From contig NC_079888.1 in the NCBI RefSeq assembly GCF_029227915.1, positions 13,249,001-13,313,000 on the forward strand: 64,000 bases of DNA, given 5' to 3'. The notes below the pieces were generated by a model. It was not told the DNA's origin and made no database searches. It saw nothing but the letters and a program-made list of their open reading frames with translations. Source of the stretch: Hydractinia symbiolongicarpus (lineage: Eukaryota > Cnidaria > Hydrozoa > Anthoathecata > Hydractiniidae). This document shows positions 1 through 9,296 of this stretch, piece after piece. Position numbers and translations under genes: made by a program. Every line of letters begins with the position of its first letter. Position 1 is the first letter of the stretch.

Positions 1-300
1 AGCCACGCCATGTTTCCCAAGGACCACCTCGAACTGATCGTGAACGTTCTCGGTAGCCACGATAGCAATGTCACCATCGGCCAATTCTTCAATGAACAAT
101 ACGCCCTGTTTATCGACTTCTGAACCTCCCCCGACGATACCCTACATGGCTCCAGAAGACCCCTACAATGCCTTAGTGATGGCATTACCCTCGATATGAC
201 AAAAAAGGCTGATGGGACCGGGGAATTTAGGTGTGTTTACCTCCTGCAGGACGCGCAGCTGAACATCTTAGATGGTAGGTTTCATAGCGTGGAGTACTAA
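1..300 (+). pseudogene. C-terminal end of a capsid-like Polinton protein, one in-frame stop
   Basis: Frame 1 reads through the window edge to a TAA at 298-300, about 99 codons, broken only by TGA at 121-123 just after an IDF tripeptide. Read-through restores a continuous protein-like frame with DDTLHGS and a final DAQLNILDGRF segment. I associate this ending with a structural (capsid) gene of Polintons, but the resemblance is from memory and weak. The stop could be a CGA-to-TGA transition, the usual CpG decay. The next gene starts 45 bp downstream on the same strand. Confidence 0.4.
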
Positions 301-308
301 TGACCAAA

Positions 309-341
309 ACTCGTGTTTGTCGTCCAAGGGCAAAAGCGAGT
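309..341 (+). promoter_or_regulatory. Imperfect palindrome immediately upstream of the Cys-rich gene
   Basis: An inverted repeat (arms 309-321 and 329-341, 10 of 13 positions paired) ends exactly 4 nt (CAAT) before the ATG at 346. The same sequence block, nearly base for base, precedes the - strand ribbon gene at 4776. It may be a promoter element, an operator-like site or a 5' mRNA hairpin; its function is not known. Confidence 0.55.
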
Positions 342-345
342 CAAT

Positions 346-1170
346 ATGGAAAACAAGAGCTGCTCAAAATGTAACAAGAGTCTTTTGCTAGATTTATTTA
401 GGGTGCTGGGAAATGGTCAAACTACAAAGACATGCATCAAATACCTGGATAAAATGAAAGCGTCACGGGAACGTAACAAATGCCCTCATGGTAGGCGAAG
501 ATCAGAGTGTAAAGACTGTGGGGGGAGTCAAATATGCCACCATCAAAGGGTGAGGGCCTATTGTAAAAAATGCAGGGGCAGTCAGGTTTGTCCCCATCAA
601 AGGCAGAGGTCCTTCTGCAAAGACTGCAAGGGCAGTCAGATTTGTCATCATGAAAGGATGAGATCTCGGTGTAAAGAATGCAAGGGTAGTCAAATCTGCC
701 AGCATGAATGGAGGAGAGCTTGCTGTAAAGAATGCAAGGGTAGTCAAATTTGCCAGCATGAAAGGAGGAGAGCTTGCTGTAAAGAATGCAAGGGTAGTCA
801 GATATTCCCTCATGAAAGGATAAGGTATCGCTGCAAGGAATGCAAGGAATGCAAGAAGAGCAAGCAGCCGGAGGGAACCAGAAGCTGCCCAAAGTGTAAA
901 AAAGTGTTGGCCCTAGATGCATTTAGAGTGCTGGGAAATGGAAAGACGGCAACAAGTTGTATATGTTGCCTAGATAAAAAGAAAGCGTCACTAAAACGTA
1001 ACAGATGACCCCATGATAGGCGGAGATCCCAGTGTAAGGAATGCGGTGGTAGAGATATATGCCAGCATGAAAAAAGGAGGGCCTATTGTAAGGACTGTAA
1101 GGGCAGTCAGATTTGCGAGCATGAGAGACAGAGGGCTTGCTGCAAAGACTGCAAGAAGAGCAAACAATAA
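346..1170 (+). pseudogene. Cys-rich ribbon plus tandem C-x-H-x6-C-x2-C repeat protein, two modules
   Basis: From the ATG at 346 the protein opens with a zinc-ribbon-like domain (CxxC, then LGNG, then a second Cys pair). Seven 18-residue repeats follow with the pattern C-x-H-x6-C-x2-C-x-GSQ, ending in a KKSKQ tail. A second module repeats this plan: a ribbon from about 880, three repeats and another KKSKQ tail ending with TAA at 1168-1170. TGA at 1006-1008 sits where the first Cys of the second repeat array should be. Two more ligands are lost: TAC for the last ribbon Cys (CIKY) and Phe for Cys in repeat seven. Similar repeats occur in giant-virus and protist proteins of unknown role; metal or nucleic-acid binding is likely. 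An earlier GTG at 313 is rejected as start because ATG 346 matches the start of the sister gene. Confidence 0.75.
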
Positions 1171-1467
1171 ATAGCTACAATATCTATTATTGTAGCAGGT
1201 GCGGCCATAAATGCCCAAGCCTTTTCAGGGACAAATTTACTATTTAGCAAACTTGCAGGACATGGTGAGGCAGAAAGGAAAAGACATGATAGGTCGATGG
1301 AACAACTACAAGCAGCCCTAGAAAAGTGGGTACAAGATCGACAAGTCAAATTTGACTGGTTCGCTGAACAGCGGGAGATGCAGCTCAAGGATGGTAAAAG
1401 CCTCCACGAGTTGGACGATGAGATGTACAGGTACTATATCGCTTCAGACAAAAAAGCCCGCAATTGA
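1171..1467 (+). pseudogene. Small hydrophobic N-terminus plus coiled-coil protein
   Basis: Directly after the TAA at 1170 an open frame of 98 codons runs to TGA at 1465-1467. It starts with a hydrophobic stretch (ISIIVAGAAINAQAF), then a charged, helical segment (EAERKRHDRSMEQLQAALEKW) suited to a coiled coil, and ends near an aromatic MYRYYIAS. It has no ATG, so either the start was lost or it was translated with the gene upstream. Polintons commonly carry a small gene of this shape; its role is unknown. It lies between the Cys-rich gene and the integrase. Confidence 0.5.
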
Positions 1468-1489
1468 AAGATTTTTACGTACGCTCTAA

Positions 1490-2275
1490 TTTCTCCGGCA
1501 TATCAAAGGCCCGAAACGTATAGACTACCCTCATTTTACCGTCACATCACCGAATGAGATGCATCAGTTTGATCTACTATACATGCCCCATGATCGGGTA
1601 TATGGCAATACGTACAAGTACATCCTGACAGGTATTGATGTAGGCTCGAGATATAAGGTAGCAAGGCCCCTGCGCAGCAAAAAAGCTAGCGAAGTCGCGG
1701 AGATGATTGGTTCTGAACTCAAATCCGATGTAACGAAGTTGCTGGAGTATAAGGGGGTTGAGATCAAGCGGGCCAACACCAAATATCACCATACATTTAC
1801 AGCCTTTGTAGCGTCGTACAACAAGGTACTTGCAGAAAGGCTCTTCAAGCCTCAGGATGCGCTGGAGTTGTTATCTGGGGAGATGTCAAGCATTTGGGTC
1901 AAACACTACTTGTATACTATCGTCAAAAGTCTTAACAATGCCAAGACTGCCATGATAAACATGTAACCGAACAAGGCGATCAAGCTGGATGAGATACCGC
2001 TCGCGAAAAGCGAAGAATATCCCTAGGAGAGACCCTTACCTGAGGATGGTTTGTACTTGTATTTGCTACAACCAGGAGAAGAGCATGGTGACTCTAAAAG
2101 ACGCGCTACAGATGTTTTCTGGCGTAGGAAAATGTGTAGGTTGGATCGTATTGTATCGGGTAGCCGCGTTTTATACTACTTAAAGGATGGTCCTGATCGT
2201 AGCTTCGTCTCAGAGGAACTCATGCTTATTCCGGAGGATGTTGAAGTACCTCCAGAGGGTGTTAAAGAGTGGTAG
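1490..2275 (+). pseudogene. Polinton integrase (rve/DDE), catalytically dead
   Basis: The frame from about 1490 to the TAG at 2273-2275 encodes a retroviral-type integrase. The first catalytic Asp is visible in the QFDLLYMP context, and a TGIDVGSRYKVARPL strand follows. The C-terminal part (ATDVFWRR, RVLYYLKDGPDRSF) is the chromo-like tail typical of Polinton integrases. Stops are at 1964-1966 (TAA) and 2024-2026 (TAG). Near 1707-1730 the frame goes straight from the helix after KKASEVAEMI into SELKSDVTK, so the segment that should carry the second Asp is missing. Codon 1811-1813 is GCG (Ala) where the family has the catalytic Glu. No activity is possible. Confidence 0.85.
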
Positions 2276-2295
2276 ACACCCTCAATTTTACCTAT

Positions 2296-2327
2296 AATTC
2301 TTACTACTTACAATAGTAGTAAGAATT
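2296..2327. terminator. Perfect 13-bp hairpin between convergent genes
   Basis: Arms 2296-2308 and 2315-2327 pair perfectly (AATTCTTACTACT) around a 6-nt loop. It starts 20 nt after the integrase stop and ends 13 nt before the stop of the gene arriving from the other strand. Its place suits a bidirectional 3'-end element; this is inferred from position and structure only. Confidence 0.5.
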
Positions 2328-2340
2328 AGCGTCTGCCTAG

Positions 2341-3189
2341 TTATCTGATGATCATATAGGCCATCGCGAGTAAGTCAATAAGTCCAAAATGGTTCACATA
2401 ATGCTCCACATGTCCATCTTCTTCAAACCTATTATAGGTGTGTATGCCGTTGGGATTGTCGATCACAACAATCTCTTTGGATTTTGGATAGTTGTCCCTG
2501 AACCATGTCCTTTTGGTAGGAAGAATACGTCTTTGAACACGCGCACAGTTGTAGGGCAGATGATGATACTCGTCATTGTCCCGCGAGGTATGTTTCTGTA
2601 TATCATGATGACGTTGTCCTTGCCGGGATCTTGGGCATGCGGTACATACCGTTCCCTAAGTGTTTCTACTTGTTGCTGTAGCTCCTAAATACCATGAGCT
2701 GACTATCTCTATCGTCCAGATCATTCTCAAGAATGGCAATGTTAATATCCGTATCCTGGAGGGCTTGATGCTGCTTCTCAAGTTCGTCCTGTAATTTTTT
2801 CACACCTGCCCGGGCTAACCATTTGATAACCCTTACAGCCTTAGGCTTTTTTGACCTACGCACAATTTCCAACGCACCCTCGAGTGTGACAAAGACATCA
2901 TGCCCATTTTTCCCTCCCCCTAGCATACCTGACCGGGGGCATTTCGGAGATGACCCGCTGGAGCCTACTATTTCGGATCTGGTAGATATGAACGATGAGG
3001 CTATCACCTTATTTCTAACCTTTTCGATACCCAAAACCGTCCTAAATCGGCGCGTTTAAACATAGGTTGATCCTGGTTGTTGGACAGGGTTTCAATGGCT
3101 CCTGTGCTGAACATAACTTGCGACGACATCTTTCTATATACCAATGCTTGGCCGGAGGATTTCACCACGGTCACTCGAGAATCTTCCAA
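2341..3189 (-). pseudogene. BRO-N-type protein, frameshifted
   Basis: Reading leftwards from ATG 3189, the protein reaches MFKRADLGRF, then shifts frame near 3025 into a stretch with GGKNGHDVFVTLEGALEIV and SKKPKAVRVIKWL. This order is typical of the BRO N-terminal domain found in large DNA viruses and Polintons. A Q/E-rich coiled coil follows, and a second frameshift near 2650 leads to a C-terminal domain with NPNGIHTYNRFEEDGH, ending with TAA at 2341-2343. BRO proteins bind DNA or nucleosomes in some viruses; the role here is unknown. The gene ends tail-to-tail with the integrase. Confidence 0.65.
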
Positions 3190-3775
3190 GTCCTAGGATG
3201 TTTCAATCTTACATACAAGCATGCATGCTTGGATTTTTTCAATTCAGCCTTGACATCATCCCAATCGGGGATCAAATTCGTCTCCTCATCGATTAGACAC
3301 ATGTCACTGCGTTCATTAGGGTACCACAAAACAAGGCGTTCTTCTGCCTCCTCGTGAGTAGACAAAGCCTATGTTTCCTATGTCTTCCCGAAATAGACAA
3401 TTCAAGTAGGGATTGTCGACGCTTGTCGAGGCTTTCATCGGCTATGACGTCGTCAACTATGAAGAGACTTTCTTCACCCGCCAGCAATGAGGAGAGTTTT
3501 TTGATCCATTCAAACAACTCTTCTCCAGGATCTATCAGGAACACATAATTATCCTTCCAGAGCGAGGCCCTCTCTAAATAGGTGGTATTCTACCGTATAG
3601 TCGGGCACAAAATGATGATGTTGTGATAGTGTCTTTTATACTAGTTCTCGAGTAGATTCAAAACGCGTTGCGTCTTGCCACAAGAAGTAGGGTCTGTGAA
3701 GATTGCCGTGCACGGATCCTTCACAATGTCTAACATTTTATTCAATAGTTGCTCCACTTCCTGTCGTGAATTTTA
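3171..3775 (-). pseudogene. A32/FtsK-like genome-packaging ATPase, broken
   Basis: The - strand encodes a Walker A loop DPTSCGKTQ (about 3690-3664), in which the usual first Gly is Asp, followed by a strand ending IIILCPT. Walker B is SLFIVDDVIAD near 3450. TAG stops lie at 3641-3643 and 3590-3592, and a frameshift near 3360 moves the C-terminal part (LVLWYPNERSD) to another frame that ends at 3171. Polinton ATPases of this kind are thought to pump the element's DNA into capsids. The start is not clear; a Met codon at 3734-3736 is the last candidate before Walker A. Confidence 0.75.
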
Positions 3776-3879
3776 GGGTACAGGGTAACCACGGCTTGAA
3801 CAAATCAGTGCACCGCTATGATTATTCGCCAAAGATCCCCGACAGGCAAGGCAGAGCTTGGTATTTTGGGTCTTACATT

Positions 3880-4574
3880 CGAGGGGTAGCGGAGTATACT
3901 AAACTTTCCTTGTAGACACCGCAATGCCCTGCAATATCTCTGGATGAGCAGTGCCTTTTCCAGATCCTCTTTGATAAGTTTGGCGTACTGGGATATAATG
4001 TTGTATGTGAGCAGAGTGTAAAGAAGTAGGTAATTCTCATCCTGTTTAAGCCCTTTAATTTTCCTGTCAATAGTAAGGGGTCTACTTCGTAGTCAACGTC
4101 TTTGATGTCCTTGCATTTGGTACGCCGCTTACCCTTCGCTTTATCCAGACAGCTTATACAACTCTTGGTTCTGCCATTGCCCCTAATCTTAAACCTGTCC
4201 AGGGGATGCAGATTTTTGCATTTTAGGCATTTCTTTTACATTTACTATCCATTTGTTCGCCTTGTGTATTGCCTTGGCAACCTCGGCGAGCGTCGGCTGC
4301 CTGCCGGTTTCCACATACTTGAACGGTATCTTATGGTGAACGTGCAAATGCTCGTAGAGCTCCCAGGTATAACCCTCGGAGAACCGGGCTCAACCTCTAC
4401 AGATAGTCATGAGCTCATAGAGAGGGTGGAAGTCGGTGCGTACGTGCCTCCCCTTTGACATTTTCTTTCCAGTTAGGCACCATATGCATGTCTTTGTAGT
4501 TTGACATTTCCTTTGATCTTGAAATTGTCTAGGGTTAAAAGGCGTTTGCATCTCTGGCACTTGGTTCCTTCCAT
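3880..4574 (-). pseudogene. Two-ribbon protein with central and C-terminal helical regions
   Basis: ATG 4574-4572 opens a ribbon (CQRCKRLLTLDNF) that shifts frame at about 4505, where one G of GGNG is lost relative to the sister genes. The other frame continues with MSKGRHVRTDFHPLYEL, an in-frame TGA near 4400, and a segment with EVAKAIHKANKW. A second ribbon follows (CLKCKNLHPLDRF, then SCISCLDK) at about 4230-4130, and then a helical region (LLLYTLLTYNIISQYAKL) to about 3880 in a third frame. The parts read in order, so I treat them as one gene with at least three lesions, though two adjacent genes are possible. Confidence 0.5.
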
Positions 4575-4578
4575 ATTT

Positions 4579-4776
4579 CTATTTGCCTAGGGGCAAATAA
4601 AAATTATCATTATTAGCAAAAAGCCTGCCATGGGGGCACTTTGTACGCCTCCTTGACTCCTTGGCTACATTCAGGCATTTGATGCATATTTTTGTCAGTT
4701 GACCATTTCCCTTGATTCTAAAATTGTCCAAAGAAAGATAGTGCTTACATTTTTGACATCTATTGGCCTCCTCCAT
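4579..4776 (-). CDS. Short zinc-ribbon protein, 65 aa
   Basis: ATG 4776-4774 starts a 65-residue protein with CQKCKHYLSLDNFRIKGNG and CIKC, the same ribbon as in the gene at 346, then TKCPHGR, the beginning of the 18-residue repeat. After that the frame runs into the palindrome of the next gene and stops at 4579-4581. It therefore looks like a 3'-trimmed copy of the long Cys-rich gene. All four ribbon Cys are intact. The next - strand gene starts 4 nt after its stop. Confidence 0.6.
   Translation of the reverse strand: MEEANRCQKCKHYLSLDNFRIKGNGQLTKICIKCLNVAKESRRRTKCPHGRLFANNDNFYLPLGK
4581..4598 (-). promoter_or_regulatory. Short palindrome before the two-ribbon gene
   Basis: ATTTGCC and GGCAAAT arms flank a 4-nt centre, 6 nt upstream of the ATG at 4574. 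It is the third palindrome-before-ATG of this gene family, but its sequence differs from the other two. Confidence 0.4.
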
Positions 4777-4780
4777 ATTG

Positions 4781-4811
4781 ACTCGTTTTTGTCCTTAGGA
4801 CAAACACGAGT
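4781..4811 (-). promoter_or_regulatory. 31-nt palindrome upstream of the short ribbon gene
   Basis: Two 15-nt arms (14 of 15 paired) flank a single central base. The palindrome ends 4 nt (CAAT on the - strand) before ATG 4776. On the - strand it matches the + strand block at 309-341 almost base for base. Confidence 0.6.
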
Positions 4812-4825
4812 TTTTATTGGACGCT

Positions 4826-5091
4826 TTATTTTGGCTTTGGCACAATGCTTGCGGGGAGCCATCCTTTCTTCACAGCCATCTCGCGGCTTGCCCGGCCTGC
4901 AGCTAAATAAGCAACCATCTTAAGGACATCGCTGGTATCCATCTTGGTAGATGGTCTTGTTATACCCAAAAATTTCTTACCTGCCATGGCATAGGCAAAG
5001 GTAAAACTAAGGTTTACGACTGTTTCATAGAGCATGTCCAGGATCTCCTTCTCTTTAGGGCTTACGTTGCTTGTAGTCTTTTATTTAGTGT
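4826..5091 (-). pseudogene. Small hydrophobic protein, N-terminal frameshift
   Basis: The open frame 5035-4826 encodes 69 residues with a weakly hydrophobic centre (VVNLSFTFAYAMAGKKFLGI) and a basic tail. Reading further upstream in the same frame gives VSPKEKEILDML, so the gene likely began near an ATG at about 5091 in another frame. It sits in the row of small Polinton genes between a ribbon gene and a membrane protein gene. I do not recognise the family. Confidence 0.4.
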
Positions 5092-5155
5092 CATTTTTTG
5101 AAAAAATTCAATGCATCTTAAATATTTCGATATTTGGTTGAGTTTTGCCATGTTT

Positions 5156-5445
5156 TCACTGCTGGGGCTCAGGTGTGGTGTTTTGAGATTTGTTTCCGGA
5201 CCTATACCACCATATCCCGACACCTATGGCAAGCACGGCCCAAGACCCTACACCGTACATATATACATCCATTGACTTGCTAGGAATTTTGACAGGTTCT
5301 TGATCATCTAGCGAAGAATCTTTGCCCACGTTCTTCTGCAGGTTGGCCTTGTTCTTCCGGTCCCATTCGGCAAGTCTCTGCCAGCTCCAACACGACCCTC
5401 GTTCTTCTTGGTTATGACTCTTTCTTCTTGTTTTTGTTCTTCCAT
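5156..5445 (-). pseudogene. Single-pass membrane protein, frameshifted
   Basis: ATG 5445-5443 begins a charged N-terminus (MEEQKQEERVITKKNEG). A frameshift near 5370 leads to LAEWDRKNKANLQKN and a single hydrophobic span (YGVGSWAVLAIGVGIWWY) near the C-terminus. Small one-span proteins with a LAEWxRKNK motif occur in Polintons; they may be virion components, but that is a guess. The gene starts 5 nt after the stop of the gene upstream on the - strand. Confidence 0.5.
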
Positions 5446-5450
5446 TTATC

Positions 5451-5822
5451 TTATAGCACTGCCCGAGGATCTTCCTTAGTCTCATCCTCCTCCCTCTTTT
5501 TGCCTATATGTCTCGCGGTATGCCCCGCCACCAAAATAGGCGCTAAGCACCTCCCAATAATACAGTACACAAGGATCCCGAGATCTGTCATAGAGTCTCG
5601 GATTATAGGGTCCTCTTCGATATCTCGACGTAATTCATCTACATTGTCAATGTCGACAAAGTTTTCAATCAAATTTGCATACAGGCTAATCACGTGAGTA
5701 GTCAACGCTTTTGCAGTCTTTTCCCCCTTTTCGTGGAGATCACGTTGTACATACTCGGCATGGACCTTGTCGATTGCCTCGTCAGGGGCAGAGGCATTGT
5801 CAAAGACTGCAATATCAGACAT
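5451..5822 (-). CDS. Conserved Polinton accessory protein, 123 aa, intact
   Basis: ATG 5822-5820 gives an uninterrupted 123-residue protein. The N-terminal two thirds are acidic and helical (APDEAIDKVHAEY, DNVDELRRDIEEDPIIRDSM). A hydrophobic segment (LGILVYCIIGRCLAPILVAG) lies at about residues 85-104, and the tail is charged. The length and the order helical region, membrane-like segment, charged tail fit a recurrent Polinton gene of unknown role. The earlier Met codons in the longer frame (to 5990) overlap the polymerase 3' end and are less likely. It is one of the few unbroken genes of the element. Confidence 0.55.
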   Translation of the reverse strand: MSDIAVFDNASAPDEAIDKVHAEYVQRDLHEKGEKTAKALTTHVISLYANLIENFVDIDNVDELRRDIEEDPIIRDSMTDLGILVYCIIGRCLAPILVAGHTARHIGKKREEDETKEDPRAVL

Positions 5823-5910
5823 TCTCTTTATTATACGTCTATATCGAAAGAAGCAAAACACGATCAGATCATAGGGTAGGATTATAGCGACATACAAACA
5901 CACCTCCATT

Positions 5911-8900
5911 TTATTCCCTTGTAGACACCAGGCGGTAATTGCCACGGGCAAGCGTGGTAATTTGATCAGGTTGCACAAGCCGTTTGTCATCCGCCCTGTT
6001 GAGTGCTAACTTGTTTACCTCTTGGATATATACCTGATGGCCCTTGTTTTGAATCAGCACCTGGCTCCTGTAGATATCAACGCCCTCCTCCAAGCATTGC
6101 CGGTAATCGTCAAAAGTGATGGACATTTTGGTTACGCATCTCTTTACGCCCTTGGCTTTGCGATCACCGCCCTCTTTTGTAAGGCTCTTGTGGGCATAGA
6201 GTTTTGCCTTTAGGGTGATGAATTTGGTCATGATTTTCCCAGCTAATTCGTCCTTCATGAGGCCTATGACCTTTTTGTTCTTTCCTGTTGGGAGAGGCCT
6301 TTTGTCTTCCGCACTATACGCACTTGTATCGAACCGTGCCTCCGTTGGCGATATCTCTGTAAAAATCCTCTAAAAGGGCTCTGATATGTACCACATATTT
6401 CCGCTTGTTTTCCAAATTTGGTACCAATTTCTCGACCTTGTGGACCATAGTGCGTTTGGGTAGGAACTGCAACTGGTTATGTTTGACATGCAACCTCTCG
6501 GGATAGTCGATATCAACCTCTAAAATGTACCCATGTTTATTGTCCCTAACGAGCTTCTCGATTCGCTTTTCGGTGAATACCTCGGTATTTGACACCCATT
6601 TAAAGCTATCCGTTGGCAGGTCTTGACGCATGGCAAGGCCATAGAGGTTGTTGGCGTCGAGGTATTGCAGGTATGAGGATTCAACCTCTGGATCGTATTG
6701 GTCTCCCATATACTTATTGTTAGCTTTGGCATAGCGATGTACAGCCTGGGTTATACCTCCACGGATACCTTTTTTAAACATCAATAGCATGTCAGGATCT
6801 GTAAGGAGCTCTAACCTGATTCTGGTATACATGAGTGCCACCTTCCATGCCAGGCCGGGTGCACTGTAAAAGTGCGCAGGATCAAGCTTGTAGTTTGTCA
6901 AGCAGACGTCCCGAAACGTTTCAAAAACGTCGGCCAATAGCAGTACGTACTTAGCGAGGTACACATCGTGATAGTTGCTCAAAGTAACGTTATCACCCTC
7001 TGGAGTTATACAATTCCGTACCCTCTGCGCATAGGTATAATCATCGTCGCTAATACCCTTTATATTCAGCTTGCTGTAGAATGCCTCCTTGGGGGACAGC
7101 TCCACCTCCTCAAATCGTTGCTATCCATCTATATACTCATACGGATAGACACCCTTTCTGCCCATGAGTTTAAAGGTATCATCCTTATTGAAAAACCAGC
7201 GGAGATTTTTGCACTGTTCATCGTTGAGGTTGCTTGCCAATTTGTCCGGGCTTGAGGGCATGAGCCGACAGCTATCGATAAATCTTATCTCTATGGTCTT
7301 ATACGCCTCGCCATCACCATATCCCATGCCTACAAGGGGTACCTTAATTTTCACGTTGAAACTGATATATTTTTCAGTATTCTCTGCTATGCATCCAATG
7401 TCCTGGGTGTCGTACTTCTCGCTCAAATTCCTGATGAGCAAGTGTGCGTCGTAGCCACTTAGGTTATGGAAGATGACGGGAATATGGCTAGGTATTTTAT
7501 ATCTGAGGTTGCAGATCGCGTGTGCCGCACCTCTATACAGTCCGGTACAGTGACAATTACGGCTATTCTCGCAGTCGTCGAACGACTTCATGCAGATTAG
7601 GCAATTCGATGCCCCGTGGTGTACCCTTTTTAGGACCTCCGTTAGAGGCAGCATGGGCTGCTGTGGGTAGGTATTGTATAGTCTTTTAACTTCATCCTCC
7701 AGGTGGTTCACGAACTTCGTCACACAGTCCTCACCCCTGTACACTGCTAGTGGATCTGGTACATCCCCATAGGCAAAAATACTATAGGTACACCATCCGG
7801 ATGGTACATGCTTGTTCAGCTTTTTAGTCTTGATCTCCCTGGCATCCTCTACCGGGACGATTAGGCTCTCGAAATCTGCATATATGGAAAGGGGTACCTT
7901 GAATTGTTGCTGGCTATCCCTATAGTATAACCATTTTTCAGCCTCTGTTGGCATCGTAATTTTAACGGCCTCATGGTCCTTGCAATATCTGTAGTGCTTA
8001 TCCCTCGATTCAACCGTGTTGAAGCCTTGTAGGCAGTTCAGGCAAAAATGCATCGATTTTGTGTTCTTTGATGTCCCATTGCCTAAGGGTTGCGATAGAA
8101 AATTGACGGCCGTGTAGTGGGTCTTTTTATCATCGGTAATAAGCAGTAGAGTCAACACCTTGGTACGTCCGTTGTGCACCGATCGACGTAGGATGTTAAT
8201 CTTCTTCCCCGTTATATATAGGACGTTTACCGCAATCTCCTTATTATTCTCCTCGAACCTATATATGCTTTTAATGCTTGTGGGGAACTATATACCCTCC
8301 CAATTGTAGAGGTCCATGTAGGGTCTCATCTAAGATATTCCATTCGGGTTCCTCCCAATTTCTTCATGATGTAATGATGCTATGATACTCCACTTGAAAC
8401 ACTCCTCGTCTTCATTCACCGGTTAATGACGGGCTTTTTAGAGTCTATCCATTTAGGTAGCTCTATATATGAGAAACCCCTTGTTAGCCGTAACCTATGG
8501 AAGTCTATATCAAGGTGTAGGATTCGACTAATCGAAAAGCCATTTTGGGGTAGTGCCGGATGTTCTACGTGTGTTTTGATTTGGGCAAACATCCTGTCCA
8601 GCACATCGTCCACGTCGTTACCCTGGAAAACTGAGACTTTTTTCACCTCAATGTACTCATCGTTGGCCCCCTCCGGGTTCGTCCTCTTCTTCCACATGAT
8701 CCATAGGGACAACTGTATCTTTGCCGATGCCATATCTTCCACCTGCCCCTTAACCAAAGTTTTCACGTTGGGTCGAACCATCGCTATATACCCGTCGACG
8801 TCGGCTCCCCCTATACCTGGAATGCGGAAACTTCGGAAGGTCCTGTGGAGAGCATGCTTATGTTCCTGAGGTGTATAGTCTTGCCCCGGCTGTTCATATA

Positions 8901-9296
8901 GAAGTTGGATATCTTCAAGGTATTCTTTCTCGGCCTCTTTTTCTACCTCATCATGAAGCGTAGGTCTCACATTATCTGCCCTGTCATAGAGATCCATCAC
9001 CCTACGTTCCTGACCCCCTCCTTTATAGGTTTGGGGACATCATCAACTAACCAGTTGTACCATCCTCGCATCTTGGTTTTCACGACCGAACGATTTTTCG
9101 ACATTTCCTGTCTCTCAAAAATGTCCATGACCTCGGACGTTATAGGTTTAACTAGAACCCTCTTAGGTGGCCTCCAAGCATAATGTGGTACATTCTCCAA
9201 TAATGAAATCAATTCGGCCTTGCGTAGGTTGTATTACCCCGTTAGTCCACGGGTTTTCGCAATATCACGTAATTGTTTCACGGTGTATGTATTCAT
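5911..9296 (-). pseudogene. Protein-primed DNA polymerase B (Polinton), pseudogene
   Basis: The gene runs leftwards from ATG 9296. A SAP-like start (VKQLRDIAKTRGL) is cut by TAA at 9234-9236. It continues with KMRGWYNWL, shifts frame near 9000, then has GFSYIELPKWIDSKK and shifts again near 8405. TAG stops are at 8330-8332 and 8288-8290. The exonuclease half is open from 8179 (IYADFESL, FHNLSGYDAHL), TAG lies at 7121-7123, and the polymerase half (NNLYGLAM) goes to about 6400. There the frame jumps from KYVVHIR directly into EDFYRD and, after a frameshift near 6335, to the FDTSAYS-GLMKDEL region and the C-terminal end at 5911. The stretch that should hold palm motifs B and C is missing, so the protein could not polymerise DNA. 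Confidence 0.88.

Noticed and set aside
346-860. 54-nt periodic repeats as a possible CRISPR-like array
   Set aside because: The repeats are coding, without spacers, and sit in a eukaryotic transposon.
437-922. Long antisense frames over the Cys-rich gene (also 502-813 and 991-1218)
   Set aside because: They are shadows of the 18-residue repeats on the other strand and have no domain of their own.
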